Below, in pieces: positions 47,270 through 60,150 of a stretch of DNA of 64,000 nucleotides. The notes under the pieces were generated by a model that was not told where the DNA came from, did no database searches, and worked only from the letters and a program-made list of their open reading frames with translations. The translations under genes were made by a program, and so were the position numbers. Location of the stretch: NCBI GenBank assembly GCA_028641055.1, contig CM054057.1:400937814-401001813 (forward strand). The letters are read 5' to 3'. The stretch comes from Alopecurus myosuroides. Taxonomy: Eukaryota; Streptophyta; Magnoliopsida; Poales; Poaceae. Position 1 is the stretch's first letter. Every line of letters begins with the position of its first letter.

Positions 47270-50099
47270 ACTCTGTAAGGTCCGCCTCATAACCACTGTT
47301 CAAGGACACCTTCGATATGCATACATTCACGATCCCAGATCACACCAGTCGTGAACAACATATCAAGTTGGTACAGAGATACAATATCCATTACATGGTT
47401 GCACAAACACTTACAAAGAGACATGGCCACATGACCAAGTCTAACACAACTGCCGCGCAGGGAAAACACACAGCGGAAGACTAACACACAAAAACGTAGT
47501 AGAGTCCATGTCACGCCTTAACCTACAGGCTGCTGACCGGGAGACGATCCTAGTTCGCAAAGCCATCAGCTCCGTACTCCTCCTCGTTGGTCTCCTTCTG
47601 AGACTCCTTCTCTATATCTGGCAAGTTGATACCAGGGACGAAACCAATATGCGTACATTTGAATGTACTCAGCAAGACATCCATCATGTAGCATACGAAA
47701 ATGCAAGTATGTTTATATGGTGGAATAGGTAGGCTATAAGTAGGGTTCACTATCAATGATATATGTAAGACATATCATAGTTGATTTTTTTTAAAAAAAA
47801 TCTCTGTATCTTCGTTGAAGAAGATACTTAAAAAGAAAATAATATAGTTTTATTTCTCTTGTAGATATCGCATGTACAAGAGGTTTTATAAACTCGTTTT
47901 GTAAGAGAAGGTTTTCTCTTTGCAAAACTTTTTGTATAATAACTTCTGGCTTTTCATCAAACGGTACCTCCACGGTACAAGATTTTCTCCTTTCAATACT
48001 TCATCAGTCCAACTCCTTTTGAAAAACTCCTTTTTGAAAACATTGACACAATGCTAGCTACATGGCCATTCAACTGTCCATATCCGAGGACGCGGCTACT
48101 TCGAAATAGTTGTACTCTGCAGAGGTGTACACATCCACCAGATCTAGTACATCCGTCGTGAATAACCACGGACTGTAACAACAGTATGTAAACATCAGAT
48201 AACTGATCCTAACCATCCACTATGTTCGAGCTAGAATATGCCTATCCCTTCAGTTGAGTATATGCTCCCCGGCATCAGGTCCCACCATACCTAGACAGGA
48301 GCCTCAACGGATGCATCCAGAGGGAAACTTAATCCCACACTGTATATGTCGCACGTTTCAAAACTTGGCGACACTCGGTTCGAGGGAGTCCGTCCCCTTA
48401 TAGCAATTGAGATAGAACACACACTAACAAGACAAACTTCAAGTTAGGCCCCGTGCCCATGTTGGGGTAAAGTTGCAGTACGGTAAAGGTTGTCCGGCGA
48501 AGACTAGGTTATGTGTCAATTTTGTAAAACACCATTTTCCCAAAAATGACCACTTCCACATTCCTCCGGAGAATAAGGCCCAACCCTTTCTCCGGGTTCT
48601 CCACTTAGGGACTAATACTTTTGATGGTAATAAATACCATATGGTGGCTATGGGCTTGGTAACACCAAGTATCAACTACTGGCATAGTAATAGTACTAGA
48701 CGGGTAGGCGCGCTTCGCCGCGCCGCCTGCCTTGCGTTGTCACACATGAGCTGTATCAGGTGCGTCACAATGAACTTGCTTTGATTTGTGGTGCAACTGA
48801 CCTTAAAGCATATGTGTTTTCCTTGCTCCATCTGAATGCGCGTGTGCCTTTGAAAGGAAGCCGGTGCGGTCTATGCAAGAGGTTCATCCATTGCCAGAAT
48901 AGTTCTTCATGGGCAGTCGATGAGGAGCAGACATCTGAATGCCATTAATTACTTATGGTTTTGAAGATGAATCCTGATATTTGAAGATAGAGAAATCCTA
49001 AAAAATGGATAGAGATAATAGATGGAAATTACAAATAAAAATTAGACTTGCGATGGATTTTTATATAAAATCAAAGTGTACCATCCCGACGATACAGAAA
49101 TTTCCCTGAAATGACCTTTAGCCTGTTCTAGCCATTTTGATCTCAACTATCTTCAGTTGGCTTCATTTAAATGATTGTTCCAAGGGACCGTAACTTCTTT
49201 GTGTTTGCACCGGAGTATTAGTTATACATAAATATTCTGATGATATTCTTAAACTGCTGTAGGTTCCAACGTACAACAAATGCAAAAAATAACAAATAAA
49301 TTCAAGAAGAGAAATTGTCGATAAATAACAGTTCCTACCAGTTAACAAAGTCATGTTGCCTTCTCTTCTGTTTCCATCACATGCAAGAAAGCATGATGGT
49401 CTCAATGTCTTAAATGACAACTTCCGAGTTGATATCTCATAATCAGACAGAACCAATGCTACCATATAGGAGAAAAAATCCAAGCCTCGCCGACTTCAAC
49501 TTTATAATGTAAAATAATAGAGGAAGCCGAACAATCTCTTAAGCATCTTATTAAGGACATATCTTTTGATATTCAGTATCTCGGTCAGCAATATTGTTGG
49601 AACTCCTGAAATGGTGAAAGATAGTTTAGAACGCAACGATTCCTCGCATTCGTGTCTTATTTGAAAACGCTCATATAACAAAGGAATTATCGTAAAATTT
49701 CAGTTTTCATATTCTCTATCCTTAAACATCGCAGACTCTTGTAGCTTCATATTCGTGATATCAAGCTAGAAGTTAGTAAACAAAAATGTGAAAAAAAAAC
49801 TCCATATGAACTTTATTCCCCACCTGGTGGACAAACAAACCAATATCATTTTCAAGTTTTTAAAATTCCCTTCTAAATCAAAGCTACATTCAATAAACTC
49901 TTCCATTAATGACCGTGTATGAACATATATTTTTTAGTCCATTGAAGCAAATCAACTAACCAGTTTGAAATGTAATACCAATTTACCAACCTTCGTCTTG
50001 AATCTTCTTACGACTTTGAAGGCACATGGTTCTACAATGTCAGGTTGTCCAGAGAAGAAGTAGCGGCAAGCGCGAACTCAAACCACTATCTTGGAGAGG

Positions 50100-50540
50100 C
50101 AGACACATCCTCATATCTTGAGCAACGACAGGGCTACCTGAGGTGACCATCTGTTGCCGTCCACCTGCTGCCACCGTTTCCCCGTGGATGGACAACTGTT
50201 GATGGACCTCCAGCGGCTCCCCGACATGCTGCAACTGACATCAGATCTTATAGGTGGCTGTGCACACCTAGGATGGTGAGGCTCATGGCATGGAGCGGTG
50301 GGTTTGTTCGTCGGAGCGTCACCTCCACGCCCTCGACCCCGCAGCGGAGGAGGCCACGACGGCGGCACCGCAGGACCTGGGCAAGAGATCGTCTAGGGCA
50401 CCGAGTCCGCAGAGCCGCAGAGGAGGGTCATGCGTTGGGTTGCATTTAGTAGCGCTGGACCACACGGCCAGCGCCCCACGGCGAACAGAAGGCCACCGAC
50501 CAGCGTGAGAGCATTACCGCAAGAGCGCTTCGTCGCACCG
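50100..50540 (-). other. GC-rich segment inside the Helitron
   Basis: Stands out from its AT-rich surroundings. An 85-codon minus-strand frame (50111-50368) starts MPPSWPPPLRGRGRGG. It looks like a captured 5' exon or promoter region, but I recognise no gene. Confidence 0.3.
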
Positions 50541-50727
50541 CCTACATTCCGCCATGACACAGCGTTGTCGGCATGGTAGAAATGTAGAATTTCAGTTTAG
50601 TTTGTCCATAACTCTCACATCTATTAATCTTCTCTCAGAAATATTACACATATATCCAAGTGCCTATTTTTGTGATGAAAGCTCTGAAATTTCACACTCC
50701 GGTTTTTTGCAAGCTGAACACTGATGT

Positions 50728-50800
50728 TACTCTCTCTGTTCCACAATAGTTTAGCTCGCTAAAAAGGCCTATATTGTGGAGCAGAGCCGCAGAGGGAGTA
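50728..50800. mobile_element. Short Stowaway-like MITE
   Basis: About 73 bp bounded by TA, with imperfect terminal inverted repeats: TACTCTCTCTGTTCC at left and the complement of GAGGGAGTA-type sequence at right, both continuing into CCACAATA. This follows the grass Stowaway CTCCCTC pattern. No coding capacity. Confidence 0.55.
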
Positions 50801-51443
50801 ATTGATATTATACAATTACTATGTTATGTGGAAATGCACATACCAAATTCTGCCGAATCATTTGTCATACTTGCTTTAACATTAATAAGGGTGCAAGAGG
50901 GCGTTATCAGCAACCAATGCAGATGCAGCTTAAACTGCCCTCACAAATAATCAAAGTAAGCAAAACCTGAGAAAGTTTGTTCCCTAAAAGATCAATCTAA
51001 AAAACATCACAGGGAGTGTTCTCTTTAGAGCAAGTTTGCAGCGCTATGCCAATATCAGCAGCTACCAAAATGTTGTTCAACATTGATCTCATCTTGAGCG
51101 CGTGTACAACCAAAATAATACAACTTTGACCAAATTGGAATTTCCATCATATTATATACAAATAATGACTCTAGAAAGATTCTAACTTTTAATAATACAT
51201 AACATCTAGGTATCTTTTTTTAAACAGAGGGACACAACATCTAGGTATCATTCCAGAAAGTTGCTGCAGATTTTGAGGTAGGCATCAGGGAATAAAGCAG
51301 ATAAAGGATATGGCTAGTAAAATGTATTCTTACAGACTGAGGCAAGGACTTTAAAATGGACAACTGAATAAATTAAAATTTGAATTGAAAGGTAGTAAAC
51401 TATATACTTGCAATTTGAAACAATCAGGATTCAACTATTCTCC

Positions 51444-51450
<7 letters not shown>

Positions 51451-51482
<32 letters not shown>
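51451..51482. repeat. (TA)n microsatellite
   Basis: About 16 uninterrupted TA units within the Helitron. Confidence 0.95.
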
Positions 51483-51485
<3 letters not shown>

Positions 51486-51980
51486 ACCATGCGGCAATAC
51501 TTAGCTATCAACATCCTTCATTCCAACGCTTTTTTACCTCCTAAGCCATATACTTTACTGCTCATCTCAACGTCACCACAACTATACTACGGGTTGTTGC
51601 GATTGAAAAATTAGGAAGAGGGGGATCAAACTCTGGTGGCTAAAATGACAATAGTGCAACATGGTACGTGGTATCTATTCTTGCAGTAGAACATTTAGAA
51701 ATCATGAAAAGCTCTTTTTTTTCTGAAAATCATTTAGTTGGACAAACGTACTCTAAAACAAAATCTATTCGACAACTGAGAAACAACCAGTCACTTCTGC
51801 CACAATCTGATCGAACTGCTCAAGAAAGTCTGCTCACATGCATGTCAATGGATATGAACACACGCCCAACTAAACTGCAGAATATAGGAGAATCCTTAGC
51901 CCACCTAGTCTGGGACGTGACTCTACACCAAACTAAACATTTTTTACCCAAGGAAAAATAACTCAAGATCAAACCGAAAA

Positions 51981-52415
51981 AAGAAGTGGGAATAACTCCA
52001 TGCATTTAGTGAACTTAGGGTCCTAACTGACTGCCACCCGGTGCATGTGTAAACCAACCAACAAATAAACAAACATGAGTTTATTTCTGCAAAATTATGG
52101 ATCTAGGCCTGATCTAGTCCACACATATCAAAGGAGAGAGAATTGCAAAAACATAGCAAGAAATGGAGGGAAGTTATTACCAAGGTGATGACGCTATGGC
52201 CTAGATCCAAAACAGAAGTGGGAATACCTCCATAAATTTAGTGAACTTAGGGTCCTGTCTGATTGCAACCCGGTGTACCTGTAAACTAACAAAATAGGCA
52301 TGAGTTTCTTTCTACAAAATTATGGATCTAGGCCTGATATAGACCACGCATATCAGAGGAAGGAGAAAGAATTGCACAAACATAGCAAGAGATGGAGGGA
52401 AGTAATTACCAAGGT
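51981..52415. repeat. Direct duplication of about 205 bp in the Helitron
   Basis: Copy one at 51981-52187 and copy two at 52213-52415. Both open with GAAGTGGGAATA and share GTGAACTTAGGGTCCT and TTATGGATCTAGGCCTGAT. The copies carry scattered substitutions and small gaps. Confidence 0.88.
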
Positions 52416-52749
52416 GGCTTAGATCAAGTACTTCCATCTGACTTCTAACAGGAGTAGGCACTGCGGTGAGCTACTGGGCATGGAAGGATCATAAAAAAGG
52501 GCATGAGGGGCCAACATGTCAGTGAAGCAGCAGCATCTGTAGGTTCAAGAAGCCCTGTGGTAAAGAAGATATGTAAAATGTACAAAGAGAGGCTCTCACT
52601 GATAAACTGAAGGAACAACATATTTCAAAAGAAAAAATTAACTCAACTAACCATGTATTTGCTAAAACAGAGCATCATCGCCATTACTACATTTACACCA
52701 GAATGAGAATGGAGGAGGTGGACTCTAGTCAGTTCTTTTCATGTAAATA

Positions 52750-53100
52750 AACACGGAGACCAAGCAGCTCAGCTCATCTACAAAAATTATATTCAGCTAG
52801 CACCAAGATCACGGAGACCAAGCAGCTCAGCTAATGTACAAAGTAGTACATGAAAAATCACATTCAGCTAGCACCAAGACCATCGAGACCAAGCAGCTCA
52901 GCTATTCTACAAAGTACTGAAACTAATGTACATACAGGAAAAATCACATTCGGCTAGCACCAAGGCCATCGAGACCAAGCATCTCAGCTAATCTACAGTA
53001 AGCACCAAGGCCATCGAGACCAAGCAGCTCAACTAATCTACAAAATACTGGAAAAATCGATCGAGACCAAGTTAGGATTCAGCTAGCACCAAGACCAAGC
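52750..53100. repeat. Degenerate tandem repeats near the Helitron 5' end
   Basis: At least five copies of a unit built around GAGACCAAGCAGCTCAGCTA (near 52755, 52815, 52885, 52970, 53012), mostly with AGCACCAAG and AATCACATTC between them. Spacing is irregular, about 45-85 bases. Confidence 0.85.
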
Positions 53101-53305
53101 AGCACATAAGGAATCGGTTCAGATCGGGGACTCCATCAACAACAAAAAATATAGCAGCATGGGACGACCTCCCGCATGGCAGCCGGCCATGGAGGCGTTC
53201 TTCGGGCGCCACCTTGCCGACTACCGTCCCCACCGGCCGCCTCCCCCGATTTCCGCCCCGGCCCGCCGGAATGGTGCGACGGCCGCCGGATCCGGCAACA
53301 GCCAT
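53072..53305 (-). pseudogene. Possible captured host exon in the Helitron
   Basis: A 77-codon minus-strand frame starting MAVAGSGGRRTIPAGRGG in a GC-rich island (53150-53700). The coding-looking part stops being GC-rich at about 53165, near a possible donor (GGAG|GTCGTC). This fits a captured first exon with its 5' leader at 53310-53700. No gene identity can be given. Confidence 0.35.
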
Positions 53306-53718
53306 GGTGCCCCGATCAAATCCCCGTATATCTCACCAATTCTCTCGTGAGGGTGCAGAATGATACCTTGCTGGCGCGGGGAGGGGATCACGGATGGCAC
53401 GGGAGAGAGCTCCAGATGGGCGCGGGGGGGAGCGAGAGCAGTTGGGCTAGAGGAACAACCGGGGATGCTCCGAGCTGGGACTGGGAGGCAGTGCGATCCA
53501 TGGTCGTGGAGGGGAAGGCCGGTGTTGAGCAGGGGAAGGGGAGGGAGGCGGCCGGACCAGCGACTCTACGCGTACGCCCGACCAGCACGACGGGAAAAAA
53601 CAAAAGGGTCCACACGCCCAGCAACCGCAAGCGACACAGAGGGCCACACCCAGAGACAGAAAATGCTGCAAGAGCGCTGAGAACGCTCGCAGCCCACGGA
53701 ACGTACAGTTAAAGAGAA

Positions 53719-54650
53719 TATATATAATAGTAGTAGTAGTATTCACTCAAAAATAGTTTTTGGAAATAAAGGTTTTGTAAAACTTTTCAGAAGTAAAACA
53801 TGCATGATAGATAATGATAATTTTAGTATAACAGCAAGCATCGGGATGTCTTGCCTTAAAAATCTTAGTGTCCCTGGCCTTGAAGTAGTTTGAACTTGAC
53901 GCACAGCTCCACAACTGCTTCTTCGTCTTATTCGTTTTATAGCGTCGTGAAAGAATAAATACACACTCTCAGGTCTAAAGACCAAACACTAAACTAAACA
54001 ACACATACATCGAGTAAAATTATACTAGCGCAAATACTTAAACGTTATCGAGAAAACTACCTCACATAACTCTCACGGTCCAAACTATCGTCAGACAACT
54101 ATATGGTTTTAGAAAACCATATCCCTCACCTTAAATATCATATATGGAGTGTGTGTACCACTCTCATAATAAGATATTCAAGAAGCTAAAAATATAGCTT
54201 GTGGGTGCAAAAGGTGAGGTTACTAAAATAACAATCAATCAAAGTAATACACATGGCAGTGGGTATTAACAACACACAAGAATCATCACCAAACAAGTTC
54301 ATGATTAAACTAATGCTTAGATAACAAGATACTACCTCAGCACAACAACAACACTAGCACAACAAATATCACAAGTGCAATACTCATGCTAAGGTAATCA
54401 CTCAGACAATTTCCAAACAGCAGGCAAACACAACACAGATGAATAGACTATTTATTGACTATGCTAATGTCTATTTGAAGTTATGGAATCCATCAATCAT
54501 GAAAATTTAACAAACAACAAGTAGCTAAAATCAATGGTAACATGTCATAAAAATAACCTAAAACACAATCATTACTCAAGATAATATTCCTATCAAATAA
54601 TCATACAAACAGGACTATATTTAGCATACTAGTATGGAAAATTCTACACA
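53719..54650. other. Segment present only in the right E3 LTR
   Basis: About 930 bp between the Helitron and the point where homology to the left LTR resumes. AT-rich, no convincing frame. It may be original LTR sequence deleted from the left LTR, or a separate insertion here. Confidence 0.5.
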
Positions 54651-57600
54651 AGCATGCTATAAGAAATACTTATATTCTACAACTATAGCACATGCAATTC
54701 AAGGTGTCATGGCATCAAAACAGAAGTAATAACTTCCTAAATATGCTAGAATAAACCATACACTCATAGAATAAAAGATAACAACACTAGAGAAAAACCG
54801 CAATTTCTAGTGGTGACACTAGTTCAACACTAGAGAAGCAAACAATGTTACAATGATTCTTAACTCTAAACAAGAAAGTCATGAAAATAAATATACCTAC
54901 TAATAGTACACAAATCTTACACATGCTAGTAAGCACAAACATCAAAAGAATTCTATGAAACAACCATTAAGCAGGCATAAACCAATTATAGTAATACATG
55001 CTTGTCTAATTAATTAAATAGCAAGCAAAACAAAGTATAAACTACACAACCAGTAGGTATGCACTCAATGAAAGTTTAAAGAAACCTTTTCAAAAATCCA
55101 AACACTCAATTGGAAATTATTCACAAACAATCTATGAGTCAGAAGGAAATTATTCTATTAGCAAACAATTCAATTTAAGAAATCAATAGGGAAACATCTC
55201 TTAGCATGATACCCCTAAGGAATATTATGTTAACAAATAAATCACACATAAACATACTAGTATTCACAAATAAGAAATAAAATTTTCACTTGCATAAGTG
55301 AAACAAACAATCTATTTTCCATGGTGGAAAATAACAATCAATCATATAATGAAACATGTTATTTTTACACACATGTATGGTTGAGGATTTTCATCCTCAA
55401 CCAAGATGCAATGGGACCAGTGGGTTATGGGCCCACTGATAACAAGGAAAAAGAGGTAAAAAGCCTCTGGTTACTCATGACAAAAGTGTATGACAAAAAT
55501 AAAATAACACAAGGCTATCCATTCTAGTGAAAACAATACTAGTGCAAATAAATAACAAGACTTACACATGCTTTGCTATAAAAATAACATGCAATCTAAC
55601 AGAGGCAATAACTTCAAAATAACAGTAACAAAATGGTACTGGATCCATATCAAACATAGCACAAAATTTAGTCAATTAAGCACACAAAGATCTAGCCCAC
55701 ACAATAATCCAAAAATAAAACTAGAGAAATAACCAAATCCTATTCCTGTTTTCAATAGACTTTCCAAACATGCACACACTTTCTAAGGTAGATTTACTGC
55801 AATATAAAAACCTAACAACAAGTTATAAAAACTCTATACATGCTAGGAAACAAGATTTAAACAATCACACAATTCATTTCAAGCAAATACACACATACAA
55901 ACAAAAACAGAAAAACTGATGTATCTAGTTTGGCTCACAAAAAATAATCTAGAGCTCCAAAAATTAATATAAGCTAGGATTAGATACATATAGTCAATAC
56001 CAAACTAATCCAGTTGCATTTACTTCAAAAATCATTTTTAAGCTCACTCTAAAAATCACAGAAGAGCCTACTGGTCTTTTACCAAAATGGATGGCATTTC
56101 CATTTGGTAGCTCACCTTGATGTGAGGCCAAGTGATATGGATAGATATGTTCAAGAGCTACCCAAAACATTTTAGTTTGTCCATTTTAGTTATATATTCA
56201 AAACGTTATGTTCAAAACATGTTCATAGGTCCTTTGTGGAAAAACAATCATTGTGAGAAAAATATAGTCCAAAACTTAGACCTGCAATTTTTATGTGGTT
56301 GAGAAAACATATTAATCGTGCCATGATTTTTGGTAGAATTTATTTTGCAATTTTAGTATTTTTCACACGTCCAAAGTAAACACTTCAGTTTCTGTTAAAA
56401 ACTTTAAAAAGCAAAACAAAAAGCGGTGCGGGCTGGCTTTGCGTGGGCGCGGCCCAGCTAAGTGGCCAGACGGCCCAGCTGCGCCCAGCGCATGCGTGCG
56501 GCACAGGAAAGGTCCACGTTCTAGCGTGGCCGAGGATCGAAGATCCAACGTCACACGGTCGTCTTCATCCTCACCCCTCCTCTCTCTCTCTCTCACACCC
56601 GAATGACGGGAGAACGGTGACGGCCAGAGGCTCACCGTGGGGAGACGGCGAGTGGTGGCGCGGGCTCGGGGGAGGTGTCTGAGTTCGAGGGCGTCGAGTG
56701 GTGTGGCCTTGGGCGTCGGGGATGGCGTACAACAGCAGTGCCGAGCAGTGCGCCCGTGGCGGCGAGTCGGACAGCGGTGGCGCTCCTGCAAGCAATAGGT
56801 GACGGGGGATGTGGGGAACCAAACCAAGGCAGTGGGGAGGGAGGAGAAGGCTCGAGTCGAGCTGTACCAACTCGAGGCCGTGGTGGTCACTGGCGGTGAG
56901 CTCTCGGCCCGTGCACGCTCCCAGGGGTCAGGCAGGGCTGAAATCGAGCTGGGAATGTGTGTGGGAGTGTGAGGAGTGGTGTGGAGCAAGGGGTGAGGTT
57001 GGGGCACTTGTACTCGTGGAAAAAGGGCAGGGGCAAAAAATGGGAGGCTCAGGTTCAAGTCATGCCCTGGCATGAGGGCACTCTAGGGGTGTTTAAGCCA
57101 TTTACCTTCGTGCTCTGGATGTCCAAGGCCAAGGCCACATGGGGGACATGTCAATACTGGCCTTTGGAGGCAAGTGGAGGCAAGGGCTAGGTCAAGGAGT
57201 CAAAGGTATGGGCCTCCATACCATTCCACATCATCACCTCTCTCTCTCTAGATATCTTCATGCCCAAGGCTTCTAGAAGCAAGTCCAAGTATCCTGGCTC
57301 GAGTGGGTACTGGGGTCAACACAATGGACAAGGTCACACTTCCAAATTTGCAAAGAAACACAAACAAATCAACTGATCAAAAGTGTATCTCTTACTGTTC
57401 ACAAAATTCAGAAAATTCAGTTTAGACTTAGAAAAATTTCTAAGTGTTGAAAACAGATTAAAACATCAAAAGTTGAGTTTGTTTTCAAAGTTCAAATGGT
57501 TTCCAAAATTTGTTTTCAAAGTAGGAACTTGTTAACCATGTTATAAACTTTCAGCAACATCTTTTGAAAACAAATTTGAAATAGTTTAAGGCCATGAAAA

Positions 57601-57964
57601 CAATGTGGAAAAAGGTGTACTTTCTGTTTTTCACTGTTTTTCAAAAATGCCTTTTTCTGCCTTAATTTTATACCACAAAAACAACAAGCAAAAGATAACT
57701 TTTATTAATCCAAAAATAAATCTAAGCTTATGTATTTGTAGTACATATATCAAGGTTCAATTAAAAGTCAAGAAAACATAAAATAACGTTTTATAGCCTA
57801 GTGAAAACAAAGGTAGAAAACAGGTACTTGGCTATATTTTCAGGGATTGTTTTCTATAGAAAACTTAAAAGAAAAGTTGCATAAATCCTTTTTGAAATTC
57901 TGTTTTCCTGGATCCAACAGAGTTAAAAGTTTATTTTAAGATGCAAACAAGAATGATCCAAGTC

Positions 57965-60150
57965 CTCATGTAAATGGTTCTAAGATTTTCAAGGGGTTTA
58001 TACAAAGTGGTCTCTAGTTCAAGTTTACCAAAAGGACCAACTTTGCAAAAGGAACTATATTCTAATTATTTCTAGAATTAATTCTATGTCAAAAAAATAC
58101 TCAAATAGACAACTTAATTCCAAATTCAATTTTAATTTGATCAAAAATTATTTTGGGACAGAGGGTATGAAATTACACATCCTAAGGTTTCCAAATATAT
58201 TTTATTTGCAATTTTGGATTTGTAGAATTTGAATTATGGCAAAATTCATCAAACAAGCATATTTAAATTTTAACCAATTTAAGTTTGTCAAATTTGAATT
58301 TTAACAGTGCTAATAGATTCTACACATTATGGGGATTTCAAAAGGTCCAAGTTTATCAAATTTGGCCAAGTGGTTAAAAAGTTATGAGGTTTCAAAAGTC
58401 TAGGTACTAATCTGCAAAATTGCCATTTTTTATTTATTCGGAAAAATAACAGAAAGCAGTTGGGCTCAGATTTGGTTATTTACCGCGCGGTGTGGCAGAC
58501 AGGGAGTAGGCCTGGGCCAGCTACACGCTGCTCGAGCAGCAGATAAAGAACTTAACGCTCGCTGACTGGGCAGGCCACGTGGCGCACTATGATTGGACGA
58601 TACCGGTTCGTTTAAGTAATTCTATCCTAGCCTTTGGTTCTGCATCTAACGGACGAGATCTAAATAAAAAAAGTTCTAACCGACGGGGAGGACTTAGGTC
58701 ACCGGAAAATGGAGCGACGGCGGCCGGCGGCGCGGAAGTTGACGGCGGCGATGATCCAGGGGGTTCCGGGCACGGCGAAGGGGTCCACGAGGGGCAGTTC
58801 GACACGGCGAACTCGACGGCATCCTCGGTGATAGTTGGAGTGGCCTCCTGAGGTGGCGCGGTGCAGATCCGAGGCGGCGCAACTCCGGCGAGCACGGCGC
58901 AGGCGTTACCTTGGTACATAAGCATGAACCACGGGCATCAATGGGTGTGATAGGTTACGGGGAATCGAATGGAGCTGGTCCCTAGCTCCCTCTTGGTCTC
59001 ACTTGGCCGGAATCAATGACGCACGGCGGCAGGAAACGAAGAACTCCGACGAGCTATTACACTGGATTGGTGGCGAGAGAGAGGTCGATACGATAGGGGA
59101 AATGGAGAGGGGGAAGAGGGGATTAAAAGGAATGGCTCGGACATAATTGATATGGCTTAATTGGCCCGCAATCAAGGGATTCAATTCGGGAGAAACTTCC
59201 GTTATTCAGTTTTCCAGAGAATGAAGACATGTGATGTCACCCATGACGTCAGCAAATTTTTTTCCCCTGTTTTCTTCTTTATTTTATATCTTCTGTTTAA
59301 TAACTCCAATTAACATGAAACAAAAATATAAATTCATATTATTCCAAATAGTTTCCAACCGTACCACTTTTGTGGGGTTTTCATGTTTTTGAATTTTTCA
59401 AATAACAAATTTAAAAGAATTCAGAAATGCCTTATTATTCCAATTAAATGGAAAAAATGTCAAATAAGATAGAAATGAAGTTGATAAAATTTCAGTGGCT
59501 TTATAAAGATCAAATACTAATTTCTAAAACCATTTCAAAATGTTTTCATCTTTTTATAATTCTAAAAATATGATGAAAACATGAATAGTCACTTAATAGA
59601 AAATTTCATTATTTGAATTGGGGTTTAATAAAAATTATGAGGTTTTCTCAAATGAAGATGTTATTTTACCAATTGAAAACATTGTGTTTTCTAAAGTACT
59701 TTACTATTTTCATAACTGAATAATTTATATAACACCTTATTGTTTTGTTGATTAACAAAATACTTGGAAAACAAATAACCAACTTTTATCCATTTGAGGT
59801 TAATAATAATAGTGACATAAATTCTTGAAGACAAGGAGAAAACATTAGAGATAGTAACTCTCTGGTTTTTAATTATCATAAACATTTTCATAGTATTAGT
59901 TGAGTTGAAAACATGTTTGGTAAATATGTTTGCTAAGAAAATATTTTATTCTCATGAGGGGACATGTTTTATTTTAGAAATAGGCTTTAGGGTTTATGTA
60001 ATTATGGTAATTTGGATTCTTTATTCCAATTACATATTATTTTATTTTGTTTCTTGCATCTCATTTGGTTTTTGGTGACTTTGTTTGTATGAAGACAAAA
60101 GTTTCAAATTTTTGTGATTTTTGCACTTTCCAAAAATCAGGGATGTTACA
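57965..60150 (-). repeat. Foreign LTR outer end (family X) joined to the E3 LTR
   Basis: 2,186 bp ending GGGATGTTACA, so on the minus strand it opens TGTAACATCCC like LARD1, not TGTCACACCCC like E3. It has an AT-rich arm, a GC-rich block (58460-59230) and another AT-rich arm, a plan shared with the LARD1 LTR. No convincing gene; the 112-codon frame at 58587-58925 is low complexity. Confidence 0.65.

Larger units (their letters stand above)
48696..53718 (-). mobile_element. Non-autonomous Helitron (5,023 bp)
   Basis: Minus-strand Helitron inside the E3 right LTR. Its 3' end is CTAG (48696-48699), preceded on the minus strand by a hairpin GGCGCGGCGAAGCGCGCC (48707-48724) and a seven-base spacer. 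The homologous point in the left LTR (about 40435) is an empty site, AATAGTA|TATATATA, that fits insertion between A and T. The right end was set by that comparison; the minus-strand 5' end reads TTCTCTTTAAC, one base off the usual TC start. No Rep/helicase frame is present. The interior includes a MITE, direct and tandem repeats and GC-rich pieces that may be captured exons. Confidence 0.75.
47274..57964 (-). repeat. E3 5' LTR, E3-type part, interrupted by a Helitron
   Basis: Starts TGTAAGGTCCG. 47274-48695 matches 38970-40435, and 54650-57964 matches 40440-43712. Between them lie the Helitron (48696-53718) and about 930 bp (53719-54650) missing from the other LTR. Homology to the left LTR stops at about 57964; the sequence beyond is unrelated to that LTR's end. 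Confidence 0.85.
38970..60150 (-). mobile_element. E3: LARD-like element with about 5 kb LTRs and small interior
   Basis: Minus-strand element: right (5') LTR from 47274, primer-binding site 47258-47269, two coding remnants (46366-47037, 45472-46032), non-coding interior, polypurine tract at 43959-43970, left (3') LTR 38970-43958. The interior is 3,315 bp. It encodes no RT or integrase and is non-autonomous. The right LTR is enlarged by a Helitron and has a foreign outer end. The flanks (GAACG at 38965-38969, GTTCA at 60151) do not match, so this is not a clean single insertion as it stands. Confidence 0.8.

Noticed and set aside
52750..53100. CRISPR-like repeats
   Set aside because: Repeats are degenerate, intervals are themselves repetitive, and the context is a plant Helitron.
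53159..53712. Plus-strand proteins in the right GC-rich island of the Helitron
   Set aside because: They overlap each other in different frames and the opposite-strand frame at 53072-53305. The minus-strand reading with a possible donor is the better exon candidate.
58587..58925. 112-codon minus-strand protein in the X LTR
   Set aside because: Low-complexity Pro/Ala/Ser sequence in a GC-rich promoter-like block, with competing frames on both strands.
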